Positions 43,147-51,506 of a DNA stretch of 64,000 nucleotides are shown here, one piece after another. The position numbers were made by a program, and so were the translations under genes. Below the pieces are notes generated by a model. It ran no database searches. It was not told the DNA's origin and was given only the letters and a program-made list of their open reading frames with translations. The stretch's first letter is position 1, and each line of letters starts with the position of its first letter. This DNA comes from Sphingomonas changbaiensis NBRC 104936 (GTDB lineage Bacteria; Pseudomonadota; Alphaproteobacteria; Sphingomonadales; Sphingomonadaceae), in contig NZ_BBWU01000035.1 in assembly GCF_000974765.1 (NCBI RefSeq), positions 1 to 64,000 on the forward strand, in the 5' to 3' direction.

Positions 43147-44208
43147 TCAGGCGCGCCGGATCGTGGAATTGTCGACGACGAAGCGAGTCGCCTGAGCGGG
43201 CGCGTCCGCGAACAGCGCCGGCTCGGTGCCCGTCATCCACACCTGCCCGCCACTGGCACTAAGCCGGTCGAGCAGGGCCGCACGCCGGCGCGGGTCGAGA
43301 TGCGCCGCGACTTCGTCGAGCAGCAGCACCGGAGGACCGCCGGTCCGCTCCGCAACCAGCGCCGCATGGGCCAGGATCAGCCCGATCAGCAGCGCCTTCT
43401 GCTCGCCGGTCGAGCACAGCGCCGCCGCCTGGCCCTTGCCCAAATGGGTGACGCGCAGGTCCTGCCGGTGCGGTCCTTCTGTTGCGCGACCCGCCGCAGC
43501 GTCGCGATTGCGATTGGCGGCGAGCGGCCACGGATGCTCGGCGTCCCAGCCTTCCAGCGCCAGGCCGGCGCGGGCGAAGATTGTTTCCGGCGCGTCGCCG
43601 ATCCGTGCGCCCAGCGCAGCGACTGTCCGCGACCGGGCGCCGGCAACCGCCGATCCGTGTTCGTGCATCTGGGCTTCGAGCGCGCTCAGCCAGGCCGGAT
43701 CCGGAACCTCGTCGCCAGTCAGCAGCCGGGTGCGGGCCCGCATGGCCGCTTCATAGCGCGCGGCGTGGTGGGCGTGCGCCGGTTCCAGCGCGAGCACCAG
43801 CCGATCGAGAAATCGTCGCCGTCCGCCGGCGCTTTCCGTGAACAGCCGATCCATTGCCGGCGTCAGCCACAGCACCGACAGCCGCTCGGCCAGCGCGTTC
43901 GCCGCGGCTGGCGCCCCGTTGATCCGCACGATCCGCCGTTCGGGAGCGCCGGCCAGGGTGCCCGTGCCGATCTCGACATCGTCGCCAAGCCGCGCAGCAA
44001 GGGTGACCCCCCCCGCCCCGCCCTGCCGCGCCATGTCCGACAGCGCAGCGCCCCGCAAACCCCGCCCGGGGGCAAGCAGCGACACCGCCTCGAGCAGGTT
44101 GGTCTTGCCCGCGCCATTCTCTCCGGTCAGGATCACGAGCCCCGGCCCCGGCTCGATCAGCGCATCGGCGTAGGACCGGAAATCGGTCAAGGAGAGGCGG
44201 GCGATCAC
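43147..44208 (-). CDS. recF: DNA replication and repair protein RecF
   Basis: A 353-residue SMC-like ATPase that loads RecA at gaps. Walker A is GENGAGKT (29-36), Walker B is [11 protein letters not shown] near residue 300, and the signature [13 protein letters not shown] comes before it. It starts at a GTG at 44208 by homology ([12 protein letters not shown]); the ribosome site is weak. It is not near dnaN in this genome segment. The downstream stop has no close gene on the same strand. Confidence 0.93.
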   Translation of the reverse strand: MIARLSLTDFRSYADALIEPGPGLVILTGENGAGKTNLLEAVSLLAPGRGLRGAALSDMARQGGAGGVTLAARLGDDVEIGTGTLAGAPERRIVRINGAPAAANALAERLSVLWLTPAMDRLFTESAGGRRRFLDRLVLALEPAHAHHAARYEAAMRARTRLLTGDEVPDPAWLSALEAQMHEHGSAVAGARSRTVAALGARIGDAPETIFARAGLALEGWDAEHPWPLAANRNRDAAAGRATEGPHRQDLRVTHLGKGQAAALCSTGEQKALLIGLILAHAALVAERTGGPPVLLLDEVAAHLDPRRRAALLDRLSASGGQVWMTGTEPALFADAPAQATRFVVDNSTIRRA

Positions 44209-44228
44209 AGGCCCGCTGTAGTCAAGGA

Positions 44229-45005
44229 TCAGAGCCCCGTCAGTCCCTGCTTGGCGAGCCGCCTCTGGGCGTGGAGATAGCGAACCGGTTCCGGAATGTT
44301 CAGGCGGCGCCGCGCCGCTTGTAGCGGTTCGTGCAGCAGCTTTTCGTAATCCTCGCCGGACAGCCAGGCCGCGCGCTTGCCGTTGCGATAGCCTTCCCAC
44401 ACGGCGCGGAAGAACGCCGTCTCCCCTGTCACGCGCAGCGACTTGAGCGCGCCGCCGCCCGAGATCACCGCCCAGCCGAGGCCATCGGTCTGCGCATAGG
44501 AAAAGGCGATCAGGCAGGCTTCGCCCAGTGGCTCGTCGGCCTGGTAGCCGGTCAGCACGTGCCAGATATCGTGCACGTCGCGTTCGCGTCGGCCGATCCA
44601 GCCATAGGGGTGCTCCAGCTCGTCTTCCCGATGCTGTGCTTCCGAGACGTCGGCCAGCCCCATCGCGGTATAGCCGGTGCGGCCAAGGAAATCGCGATAA
44701 GCGGCGCCCACCGTGTCGGGCGCAAACTGTGTGAGAAACCCGGGCGTGCTGAACAGCTGCGACAGCTCGACCCGGTGATAGGCGATCCGGCCACCGCCGG
44801 GACTCATCAACAGCTTGCGATACTGCTTCGCCGGCGTGTCGGCATTCAGCGCACGCATGATCCGGAACGCCTGGACGGTGTCGTCGCTGTCCGCGAGCAG
44901 CGTCCTGAGCGCCGCCCAGGCCGCCTTCCAGTCGCGCCGGCTGGACGTGCCGTAGACGACGGGTTGGTCGGCCGCGCCGGACTGGTTGGATACAAGTGTC
45001 GCCAT
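44229..45005 (-). CDS. Coq4 family ubiquinone biosynthesis protein (copy A)
   Basis: A 258-residue Coq4-like protein. HDIWHVLTG followed by E after DEPLG is the metal-binding HDxxH...E signature. The family takes part in ubiquinone synthesis; in eukaryotes COQ4 is linked to C1 oxidative decarboxylation. A paralogue lies 41 bases upstream (45047-45817). The N-terminus ([12 protein letters not shown]) differs most between copies. No other ubiquinone genes are adjacent. It starts at 45005. Confidence 0.88.
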   Translation of the reverse strand: MATLVSNQSGAADQPVVYGTSSRRDWKAAWAALRTLLADSDDTVQAFRIMRALNADTPAKQYRKLLMSPGGGRIAYHRVELSQLFSTPGFLTQFAPDTVGAAYRDFLGRTGYTAMGLADVSEAQHREDELEHPYGWIGRRERDVHDIWHVLTGYQADEPLGEACLIAFSYAQTDGLGWAVISGGGALKSLRVTGETAFFRAVWEGYRNGKRAAWLSGEDYEKLLHEPLQAARRRLNIPEPVRYLHAQRRLAKQGLTGL

Positions 45006-45046
45006 CAGGCCATCAATTATGGCCTAAGCACCGGATCGGCAACAAT

Positions 45047-45817
45047 TCAGAGGCCCGTCTTGCCCATCGCCGCGAGCGCCGCCTGGGTTTCACGATAGCG
45101 GACGGGATCGGGAATGCAGAGGCGCCGGCGAACGCTGTCGATCGGCTCGTGCATCAGCTGCTCGTAATCCTGGCCCGACAGCCAGGTCGCGCGCTTGCCG
45201 TTGCGATAGCCCTCGATCACGGCGCGGGCGAACATCCAGCTGCCGGTCACGCGCCGCGCCTTCAGGGACGCACCGAGCGCGATGGCCGCCCAGCCCAACC
45301 CTCTGGTCTGCGCATAAGAGAAAGCGACCAAGCACGCTTCGCCGAGCGGCTCGTCGGCCTGATAGCCGGTCAGCACGTGCCAGATGTCATGGATGTCGCG
45401 CTCTCGGCGGCCGAACCAGGCATAGGGATGCTCGGCATCGTGCGGAACATTGTCGGCTTGCGACACCTCGGCCAGCCCCATCGCCGTATAGCCGGTGCGG
45501 CTCAGGAAGTCGCGATAGGCGGCGCCGACGGTGCCGGGCCTGAAGCTTGCGACGTAATCGGGATCGCTGAACAACTGCGCCAGCTCAGTCCGGCGGAACG
45601 CGATCCGCCCGCCGCCCGGCGTGTCGAGCAACCGGTGATAGTTGAGAGCCCCATTGCCGGCGTTCAGTGCCCGCATGATCCGGAACACCTGGACGGTATC
45701 GTTGCCGTCGTGCAGCAGCTTTCGGAGAGCGATCCACGCGCTCTTCCAATCGCGCCGCGTCACGGTGCCGGGCACGGGCAGCATCTGAGGCTGGGTCTGA
45801 GTCATCGTTGCTGACAT
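45047..45817 (-). CDS. Coq4 family ubiquinone biosynthesis protein (copy B)
   Basis: A 256-residue paralogue of the next gene; both share RRDWKxAWxALRxLL near the start, [28 protein letters not shown], and RLxIPxPVRY at the end. Both keep the HDxxH...E metal motif. The start at 45817 (MSATMTQTQ) is chosen because the longer frame crosses the divergent gene's promoter. The pair looks like a tandem duplication; identity was not computed. Confidence 0.88.
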   Translation of the reverse strand: MSATMTQTQPQMLPVPGTVTRRDWKSAWIALRKLLHDGNDTVQVFRIMRALNAGNGALNYHRLLDTPGGGRIAFRRTELAQLFSDPDYVASFRPGTVGAAYRDFLSRTGYTAMGLAEVSQADNVPHDAEHPYAWFGRRERDIHDIWHVLTGYQADEPLGEACLVAFSYAQTRGLGWAAIALGASLKARRVTGSWMFARAVIEGYRNGKRATWLSGQDYEQLMHEPIDSVRRRLCIPDPVRYRETQAALAAMGKTGL

Positions 45818-45902
45818 GGCTGTAAGTATATCGGTCGAGTCGCGATTGTGCAAGCGGTCTTCCCGTGAGAAGGTGGTGAACAGATCATCTATGGAGAGTC
45901 CC

Positions 45903-46379
45903 ATGCGCACCGTGATGCTGGCTGTCGCTCTCTGCTCCGCCGTTCCGGCCTTCGCACAGCCTCCTGGCAAGGTCGCCGAGGATGCGGCGATGACGCCGGT
46001 CGAGGACGTGAACCTGAAGAAGAAAGAGATCCCGCCGGTGCTGCTTTCGGCGCAGGACGATCCCTATTCGACCGAAGCGACCCGCAACTGCGCGCAGCTC
46101 AACACAGCGCTTGGCGAACTCGATACCGTGCTTGGCCCTGACTTCGATTCGGGCATCGAGACGAAGCACGGGCTGAATGCCACGTCGGTGGCGAAAAGCG
46201 TCGTCGGCAGCTTCATCCCGTTTCGCGGCGTGATCCGGGAAGTCAGCGGCGCGGCCGGCGCTGAGCGCCGCTACAATGCCGCAGTCGACGCCGGCATCGC
46301 CCGGCGCGGCTATCTGCGCGGCATTGCCCGGACCAAGGGGTGCAAACGGCCGCGCACCGAAAGCGCCGCAACGAACTAG
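45903..46379 (+). CDS. Hypothetical exported protein
   Basis: A 158-residue protein with a signal peptide (VMLAVALCSAVPAFAQ). The mature part contains a helical segment with one Cys (RNCAQLNTALGELDTVLG) and the stretch SFIPFRGVIREVSGAAGAERR, typical of a small periplasmic family seen in sphingomonads whose function is unknown. GGAGAG lies 6 bases before the ATG. It is divergent from coq4 copy B and overlaps the convergent repressor gene by 4 bases. Confidence 0.7.
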   Translation: MRTVMLAVALCSAVPAFAQPPGKVAEDAAMTPVEDVNLKKKEIPPVLLSAQDDPYSTEATRNCAQLNTALGELDTVLGPDFDSGIETKHGLNATSVAKSVVGSFIPFRGVIREVSGAAGAERRYNAAVDAGIARRGYLRGIARTKGCKRPRTESAATN

Positions 46380-47011
46380 GCCAGCCGTCGCCCCGCCCAA
46401 ACGACGCGCCCGATCACGTCCAGCCGCGACGGATCGAGCGTCGGCCAGCTCGTATAGGCAGGATTGTCGCTTTTGACCGAAACGCGCCCGCGTGCGCGGT
46501 CGACGACCAGCCGCTTGACGTTGAGCGCTCCGTCCAGCCGCAGCACATAGACGCCGTCGCGCACGCCCGCGGCGCCGTCGCTCAGATCGACCAGGATATC
46601 GTCGCCATCGTCGAGCGTCGGCGACATGGAATCCCCGACCACCTGGATCACCGACAGCTGCGCCGGATCGAGCTTTAGTCCCCGCAGCCAGCTCGGGTCG
46701 AAACGCATCCGGGCGCGGGCGCGCTCGTCGCCGGCAAAGGCGCCGTGACCGGCCGAGGCCTGCACATCCAGAACGGGCACCGAGATCAGTTCCTCTCGTT
46801 CATCCTCCGGGCCGCCGAGCATTGCCTCGCCGACGCCGAAATAGCGGGCCAGCGTGCGCCGGTCTTCCTCGTCGAGCTTTTTCGGCACCCCGCGCTTGAT
46901 GAACTGTTGAATGTAGGCGGGGTTGCGCCCGAGCAGGCGAGACAGGGAGGCATAATCCTCCCGTCGTTCCCGGATCAGCGCCTCGAGCGCGGCACGAGCG
47001 TCTCCGTCCAT
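46376..47011 (-). CDS. S24-family (LexA/CI-like) repressor
   Basis: A 211-residue repressor. N-terminal helix-turn-helix (about 20-60): YASLSRLLGRNPAYIQQFI and DRRTLARYFGV. The C-terminal S24 protease domain has a putative cleavage bond Ala87-Gly88 in QASAGHG, the catalytic Ser128 in VVGDSMSPT and Lys166 in NVKRLVV. The spacing of these three points resembles LexA. It is divergent from a Cro-like small HTH gene with three operators between, so it is most likely a CI-type repressor of that switch and of itself, inducible by RecA filaments if cleavage is active. No phage genes accompany it. Confidence 0.85.
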   Translation of the reverse strand: MDGDARAALEALIRERREDYASLSRLLGRNPAYIQQFIKRGVPKKLDEEDRRTLARYFGVGEAMLGGPEDEREELISVPVLDVQASAGHGAFAGDERARARMRFDPSWLRGLKLDPAQLSVIQVVGDSMSPTLDDGDDILVDLSDGAAGVRDGVYVLRLDGALNVKRLVVDRARGRVSVKSDNPAYTSWPTLDPSRLDVIGRVVWAGRRLA

Positions 47012-47025
47012 TCCGATCCCATAGC

Positions 47026-47080
47026 ATAGGAATTATCCTAGACAAATAGGAAATTGCCTATGAGATAGGGAAACTCCTAT
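47026..47080. promoter_or_regulatory. Three tandem ATAGG...CCTAT operators
   Basis: Three near-palindromic 16-bp sites start ATAGG: ATAGGAATTATCCTAG (47026-47041), ATAGGAAATTGCCTAT (47046-47061) and ATAGGGAAACTCCTAT (47065-47080). Centres are 20 and 19 bp apart, about two helical turns. They lie between the S24 repressor start (47011) and the small HTH gene (47108), the place of phage OR operators. Confidence 0.75.
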
Positions 47081-47107
47081 CGAACGCGAGTCGCGGAGGG
47101 GAGTGGG

Positions 47108-47278
47108 ATGATTTTGAGGCAAGTCGAACAATATCTGAAGCATAGCGGGATGTCCGCGACGGCGTTCGGGCGGCAGGTCGCGCGCGATCCGCGGCTGGTG
47201 CACGATCTGCGACGCGGCCGCGAGCCGGGCGCGCGGCTCGCGCGCAGAATCATCTCGTTCATCGGAGACGACAAATGA
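47108..47278 (+). CDS. Small Cro-like helix-turn-helix protein
   Basis: A 56-residue protein (MILRQVEQYLKHSG...). SGMSATAFGRQVARDPRLVHDLRRGREPG reads as an HTH: helix 2 (MSATAFGRQVA), turn, recognition helix (PRLVHDLRRG). The size and gene order relative to the S24 repressor are those of a Cro protein. It is preceded by GGGAGTGGG and its TGA overlaps the next ATG (ATGA). Family membership was not testable. Confidence 0.65.
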   Translation: MILRQVEQYLKHSGMSATAFGRQVARDPRLVHDLRRGREPGARLARRIISFIGDDK

Positions 47279-47541
47279 GGCGCGCCGATCCGCACCGCGC
47301 GCTGATCCGCGCGCTCGTCGCTCGCTACCCGGGCCTGCTCGTTCTTGCCGGCACAAGCGAGCCCTGGGCGAGCATCACCTATACCGGCGCGCGCCACATG
47401 TTCACCTGCAGCGCCGGTCCCGACCTGGCGGGCATCGAAGAGGCGGAATTCGCTCTGCCCGGCCATATCGTCGCCGATATCGGGTTCGAACGAAACGGCG
47501 ATCGGCTCATGATCGAGGCGCTGACAATCGAAGAAGCCTGA
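47275..47541 (+). CDS. Hypothetical protein coupled to Cro-like gene
   Basis: An 88-residue protein: RALVARYPGLLVLAGTSEPWASITYTGARHMFTCSAGPDLAG... It ends IEALTIEEA. It looks like a small alpha/beta protein with no known family. It overlaps the Cro-like gene (ATGA), so it is under the same repressor. It could be the effector of the switch; role unknown. The topoisomerase gene starts 38 bases after it. Confidence 0.55.
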   Translation: MRRADPHRALIRALVARYPGLLVLAGTSEPWASITYTGARHMFTCSAGPDLAGIEEAEFALPGHIVADIGFERNGDRLMIEALTIEEA

Positions 47542-47579
47542 GGCGGAACGCGCCGCACCTCTCGCGCATTCCTCCCGGC

Positions 47580-48602
47580 GTGTCGGATCTCAGCACTTCG
47601 CATCTTTCCTTTGTCGATGACGAGATGCCAGGGATCACCCGGCGCCGCTTCGGCCGCGCCTTCGGCTATTTCACGCCGGATGGCGAGCGCATCACAGACC
47701 GCGACGAGATCGACCGGCTGAACGCGATCGGGCTGCCCCCGGCTTACCGCGAAGCCTGGTATTGCCCGGACCCGAACGGGCACATCCAGGCGATCGGCTG
47801 GGACGAGCGGGGCCGCAAGCAATACCGATATCATCCGGATTTCCGCGCTGCGCAGGATGCCGCCAAGTACGATCGCTGCGCTGCGTTCGGCCATGCCCTG
47901 CCCCGCCTTCGCGCCCGGGTTGAAAAGGATTTGAAGCGGTCGGGCCTCAGCAAAGACAAGGCCTGTGCGGCGGTCGTCCGGCTGCTGGACCTGTCGAAGG
48001 TCCGCATCGGCAACGAAGCCTATGCGCAGGAGAATAAAAGCTTCGGCGCGACCACGCTTCGCAAGCGGCACGTCAACGTGAAGGGGCGAACGTTGAAGCT
48101 CGAGTTCCGCGCCAAATCCGGCAAGACCTGCAAGCTCAGCCTCAGCGATTCCTCGCTGCTCCGTTTCGTGAAGCGGATGCAGGATTTGCGCGGCCAGCAT
48201 CTGTTCCGCTGGCTGGACGCGGACGGCAACCCCAATCCGGTGACCTCGACCGACGTCAACGCGTACATCAAAGAGGCGATGCACGCCGATTTCACGGCGA
48301 AGCATTTCCGGACCTGGGGCGCGTCCGTCGTCGCGTTCCGCGTGCTGTTCGACACACACGGCAATGTGAGCCTCAAGCAGATGCTGGAGGTCGTGTCGGA
48401 CGAACTCGGCAACACGCCGTCGATCGCACGAAAATCCTATGTGCATCCGGCATTGATCGACCTCGCCAAATCCGGGGCACACTGGGGCGCGAGCATGAAA
48501 TTGCCGCGCACAACGCGCTATCTCGACCGTTACGAACGCGGTCTGATTGCATTTCTCGACCAGCTCGACGAGGCTGATGCGGGCCAGCGCGCGGCCGCCT
48601 GA
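47580..48602 (+). CDS. DNA topoisomerase IB
   Basis: A 340-residue eukaryote-type (vaccinia-like) topoisomerase that relaxes supercoils by a 3'-phosphotyrosyl intermediate. RIGNEAYAQENKSFGATTLRKRHV and KHFRTWGASV carry catalytic Arg/Lys/His residues, and the nucleophile is Tyr287 in ARKSYVHP. It starts at GTG 47580. It is followed by an mscS gene 17 bases later. Weak EcfG-like sequence (GGAAC-N17-CATT, 47545-47570) precedes it. Confidence 0.93.
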   Translation: MSDLSTSHLSFVDDEMPGITRRRFGRAFGYFTPDGERITDRDEIDRLNAIGLPPAYREAWYCPDPNGHIQAIGWDERGRKQYRYHPDFRAAQDAAKYDRCAAFGHALPRLRARVEKDLKRSGLSKDKACAAVVRLLDLSKVRIGNEAYAQENKSFGATTLRKRHVNVKGRTLKLEFRAKSGKTCKLSLSDSSLLRFVKRMQDLRGQHLFRWLDADGNPNPVTSTDVNAYIKEAMHADFTAKHFRTWGASVVAFRVLFDTHGNVSLKQMLEVVSDELGNTPSIARKSYVHPALIDLAKSGAHWGASMKLPRTTRYLDRYERGLIAFLDQLDEADAGQRAAA

Positions 48603-48605
48603 CTG

Positions 48606-48622
48606 AGGGAGAACGACCCATC
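48606..48622 (+). promoter_or_regulatory. Ribosome-binding site with apparent ATC start codon
   Basis: AGGGAGAA lies 6 bases before an ATC at 48620 in the reading frame of the MscS channel. Between the in-frame stop at 48575 and the GTG at 48761 there is no ATG, GTG or TTG in frame. The reading frame from 48620 encodes the expected N-terminal membrane helix. Confidence 0.6.
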
Positions 48623-49792
48623 GCTATCCAACGACCCGCCGGGGCCTTCGACGCGGCCGGCCGGCAACTAAGCCAGCTCTATTCCGATACCATCATCTGG
48701 CTGCAGCAGCATTTCCTGCAAATCCTGATCGGCCTAGCCGCCGGCGCGCTGATCGTCATCGTGCTGCTCGCGGTCCGCGGGCTCGGGGCGCGGCTGTGCC
48801 GCCGCGACCGTTCCGGTACGGGCTGGGCGACGATCTTTGGCCGCGCGCTCGACCGGACCGGCACCATCTTCATTCTCGCGCTCGCGGCCAAGCTGGTCGA
48901 CGGCTATGCGCAGCCGCCCGAGTTGTTCAAGCAGACGATCGACTTCATCTTCGTGATCGCGAGCGTCATCCAGGTCGCGGTCTGGGTGCGGGAGATCATC
49001 CTGGGGTTCATCGAGCACCGGACCGGCGCTGGTGAGCATGAGGCGCTCGGCAGCGCCTTGGGGATCATCCGCCTGCTCGTGACGATCGCGTTGTTCGCGA
49101 TCGCGGCGATCGTCATCCTCGACAATCTGGGCGTCAACGTCACCGGCCTCGTCGCCGGCCTCGGCATCGGCGGCATCGCGATCGGCCTTGCCGCCCAAGG
49201 CATTTTCGCCGACCTGTTCGCCGCGCTGTCGATCCTGTTCGACCGGCCGTTCCGCCGCGGCGACTCGATCGCCTACGACACGACGAGCGCAAGCGTGGAG
49301 GCGATCGGGCTCAAGTCGACGCGGCTACGCGCCATCACCGGCGAGCAGCGGATCATTTCGAACAAGAACCTGCTCGACAAGGAAATCCGCAACAACAGCC
49401 GGCTGCTCTATCGCCGCGGCAAATTCGCATTGGGCGTCGTGTATCAGCTCGATCCCGCCCGTGCGGCGGATCTTCCGGGCCTGTTGCGGGAGATTGTGGA
49501 AGCCCAGGGACAGCAATTCGTCCGGGCAGGCTTTGTCGGCTTCGGAGCAAGCTCGCTCAATTTCGAAGTCGAGTTCGACGTCGCGAGCGCCGATTACCAG
49601 GACTTCTACAATGCGCGTCATGCGATCGGCATGGCGATCTTGAAGCGCTTCAACGACGAGAAGATCGATCTTGCGTACCCAACCCAGACGACCTTCACCG
49701 CAGCACCCGACGGACGCATGATCATGCCGTATCCCGACGTGCAGAAGGTCGCGGGCGTTGAGCCCGTCCCCCCCGCGCCGCCCCGGACCTGA
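48620..49792 (+). CDS. MscS-family mechanosensitive ion channel
   Basis: About 390 residues when read from ATC at 48620. The first helix (IIWLQQHFLQILIGLAAGALIVIVLL) starts before any normal start codon. Further helices follow, then the pore-lining segment GIGGIAIGLAAQGIFADLFAALSILFDRPFRRGD, the MscS beta domain (GLKSTRLRAITGEQRIISNKNL) and a C-terminal domain. It protects against hypo-osmotic shock. The GTG at 48761 would cut off part of the first helix. It forms an operon with topoisomerase IB. Confidence 0.85.
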   Translation: MAIQRPAGAFDAAGRQLSQLYSDTIIWLQQHFLQILIGLAAGALIVIVLLAVRGLGARLCRRDRSGTGWATIFGRALDRTGTIFILALAAKLVDGYAQPPELFKQTIDFIFVIASVIQVAVWVREIILGFIEHRTGAGEHEALGSALGIIRLLVTIALFAIAAIVILDNLGVNVTGLVAGLGIGGIAIGLAAQGIFADLFAALSILFDRPFRRGDSIAYDTTSASVEAIGLKSTRLRAITGEQRIISNKNLLDKEIRNNSRLLYRRGKFALGVVYQLDPARAADLPGLLREIVEAQGQQFVRAGFVGFGASSLNFEVEFDVASADYQDFYNARHAIGMAILKRFNDEKIDLAYPTQTTFTAAPDGRMIMPYPDVQKVAGVEPVPPAPPRT

Positions 49793-49889
49793 GGGGAAAT
49801 CAGGTGCCGGGGACCGCCTCCGGAAGTCGGGGAGAGAGGGAGGCGAATGCCGGCCGGGGAAGAGCGGCACGGCGCGAGGAAGCCTGTGG

Positions 49890-50369
49890 TCAGGCGGCGA
49901 GCGGCTGCGGCGCCCCCGCCTTCAACATCCGGGTCCAGTTCTCGACGGTCACGCAGTCGAGATATTCACGCTGCATTTCCGCGGTGAGCACCTCGATCAT
50001 CTGACAGCCGTCGATCCAGATCTCGATCACGCCGAATTTGCCGCCGCGCTTGCAATATTTCGCGTTCCAGCCCTCACGCTCGGCGATCGCGTAGATGCGC
50101 TCCGCCGCCAGGTCCGTCGACATCGCGAAATGGGTGGCGTTGTTGCGCCGCTTTTCGCCGATCGTGCCGACCGCGTCGGCGCCGGTCTCCGTAAGCATCG
50201 TGCCGCGCGGATAGACCTCGATCATTGTGCCATTGTCGGCACCATGGAACGCCATCCACGAGCCCACGCCGACCGGCGGGAAGGGCAGCGCCTTGCCGCC
50301 CCAGATCTCCGCGAGCACTTCGGCCACGCGCTTGGGATCGTCGGCTTCGATCGACAGGTGAAACAGCAT
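49890..50369 (-). CDS. VOC/glyoxalase-like protein
   Basis: A 159-residue protein whose N-terminus (LFHLSIEADDPKRVAEVLAEIWGGK) resembles the vicinal-oxygen-chelate fold, with later FHGADNGTMIEVYPRG and HFAMSTDLAAERIYAIAER as the second half. Metal-ligand residues are not clearly arranged, so function is unknown. Start MLFHL at 50369 rather than the upstream start in the 5' extension. It has no close same-strand neighbour. Confidence 0.65.
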   Translation of the reverse strand: MLFHLSIEADDPKRVAEVLAEIWGGKALPFPPVGVGSWMAFHGADNGTMIEVYPRGTMLTETGADAVGTIGEKRRNNATHFAMSTDLAAERIYAIAEREGWNAKYCKRGGKFGVIEIWIDGCQMIEVLTAEMQREYLDCVTVENWTRMLKAGAPQPLAA

Positions 50370-50517
50370 GCTCGTCTCCGTTGAACTCTCGGAGCCTGTC
50401 TGGACAGGTCCGTGGAGACGCGCTGTGACAGAACCCACACCGCGAAAAACGGAGCATTCGACGAAGCCGCAGCTTCAGGAGGCGAGGCGACCAAGGCCGC
50501 CCCTGGCGCGACGAAAC

Positions 50518-51069
50518 TCAGTTCGGCAGCGCGTTCGTGTCCACCTTGTCCACCCATTGCGGATAGAAGGCCGGCGAGCGGCTCGACCAGCCGGGCGCGG
50601 TCGCCGCGGCTTCGCTGATTGACTGCAGCAGCTTGCGGCGCTTTTCCGGATGCAGGTGCGGCAGCGCGGCGGCGGCGCAGAAAGAGCTCGGCAGCCACGG
50701 CCGCACGCCCGGGCCGATCAGCCGTTCGTAGAGGAAACGATAGGCCGAAAAGCTGTTCAGCCGATCCTGCCCCAGATCGAAAGCCGACAGGGTGATCAGC
50801 GGCGTGAGGAAGGGCTCGACGGCATCGAGTCCGCTATCGTCGGGCACCAGCGCGCGGATTTCATCCAGCCGCTCGTACATCTTGGTCTGGGCCTTGATGC
50901 TGGCCGCCTCGACCATGTCGCGCGACCAGATCTTGATCGCATCTTCACGCTCCAGCCCGATATCGAGCGAGCGGCGGATGTAGCGCTGCGTCCCTGCCGG
51001 GAAGCCCGCAAACTCCTTCATTTCCACCAGGGCCATCGCGCCAGCGGCGGGTCCGACCTTGCTCGCCAT
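50518..51069 (-). CDS. Hypothetical protein
   Basis: A 183-residue soluble protein, mostly helical, with no family recognised. Notable segments are LVEMKEFAGFPAGTQRYIRRSLDIGLERE, DAIKIWSRDMVEAASI and FLYERLIGPGVRPWLPSSFC. The start at 51069 is the first in the conserved-looking frame. The 148 bases between it and the VOC-like gene show only its 3' flank. Confidence 0.5.
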   Translation of the reverse strand: MASKVGPAAGAMALVEMKEFAGFPAGTQRYIRRSLDIGLEREDAIKIWSRDMVEAASIKAQTKMYERLDEIRALVPDDSGLDAVEPFLTPLITLSAFDLGQDRLNSFSAYRFLYERLIGPGVRPWLPSSFCAAAALPHLHPEKRRKLLQSISEAAATAPGWSSRSPAFYPQWVDKVDTNALPN

Positions 51070-51240
51070 CACTTCGTACTCCGACCTTTTGCCGTTAACC
51101 TTATGCGCCCACGGTGCTTTCCACGCCGTTAACCGCACAGAGCCCCGCTCAGGATCGGATCAGAAAGGGTGTTGCAAGGCAACATAGGTTGCGACGAATG
51201 CCCGCCGCCACATCGTCAAAGCCGTGGATAAACCGGCTTG

Positions 51241-51489
51241 TTACTGGCTGTTGGCGCGTTCAGCCTCGGCTTCGGCGTCCTCGTCATAACCGGACGACGG
51301 TGCCGGGTCCTGGCTGCCAGGAGCAGCCGCCGAGGGAGGATCGGACGCGTCCATCGACTCGTCCGAGCCGGCGTCCACCTTCGCGTCGGCATCGAACGGG
51401 TCGCGTTTCAGCCGTTTTTCGATGGAAGGGTCGCGGCCGGCATCCTGGCGCGGGTCACGCGACGTGTCTTGAGTTCCGGTGTCGGCCAT
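51241..51489 (-). CDS. Small acidic disordered protein, likely general-stress gene
   Basis: An 82-residue hydrophilic protein (MADTGTQDTSRDPRQ) rich in Asp, Ala, Pro and Ser. The DESMDASDPPS motif at about residues 42-53 occurs in a small family common in sphingomonads (from memory). It has no fold. GGAG lies 8 bases before the ATG, and an EcfG-type promoter lies 38 bases upstream, reading from within the divergent histidine-kinase gene. Function is unknown; stress protection is inferred from the promoter. Confidence 0.65.
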   Translation of the reverse strand: MADTGTQDTSRDPRQDAGRDPSIEKRLKRDPFDADAKVDAGSDESMDASDPPSAAAPGSQDPAPSSGYDEDAEAEAERANSQ

Positions 51490-51506
51490 GGGATCACTCC
51501 GAAGTC

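Noticed and set aside
47480-47500. GGTTCGAAC resembling a tRNA T-loop
   Set aside because: It lies within the 88-residue gene and no acceptor stem or anticodon arm can be drawn around it.
47545-47570. EcfG-like GGAAC-N17-CATT before topoisomerase IB
   Set aside because: One -10 mismatch and a start site almost on the GTG; too weak to list as a promoter.
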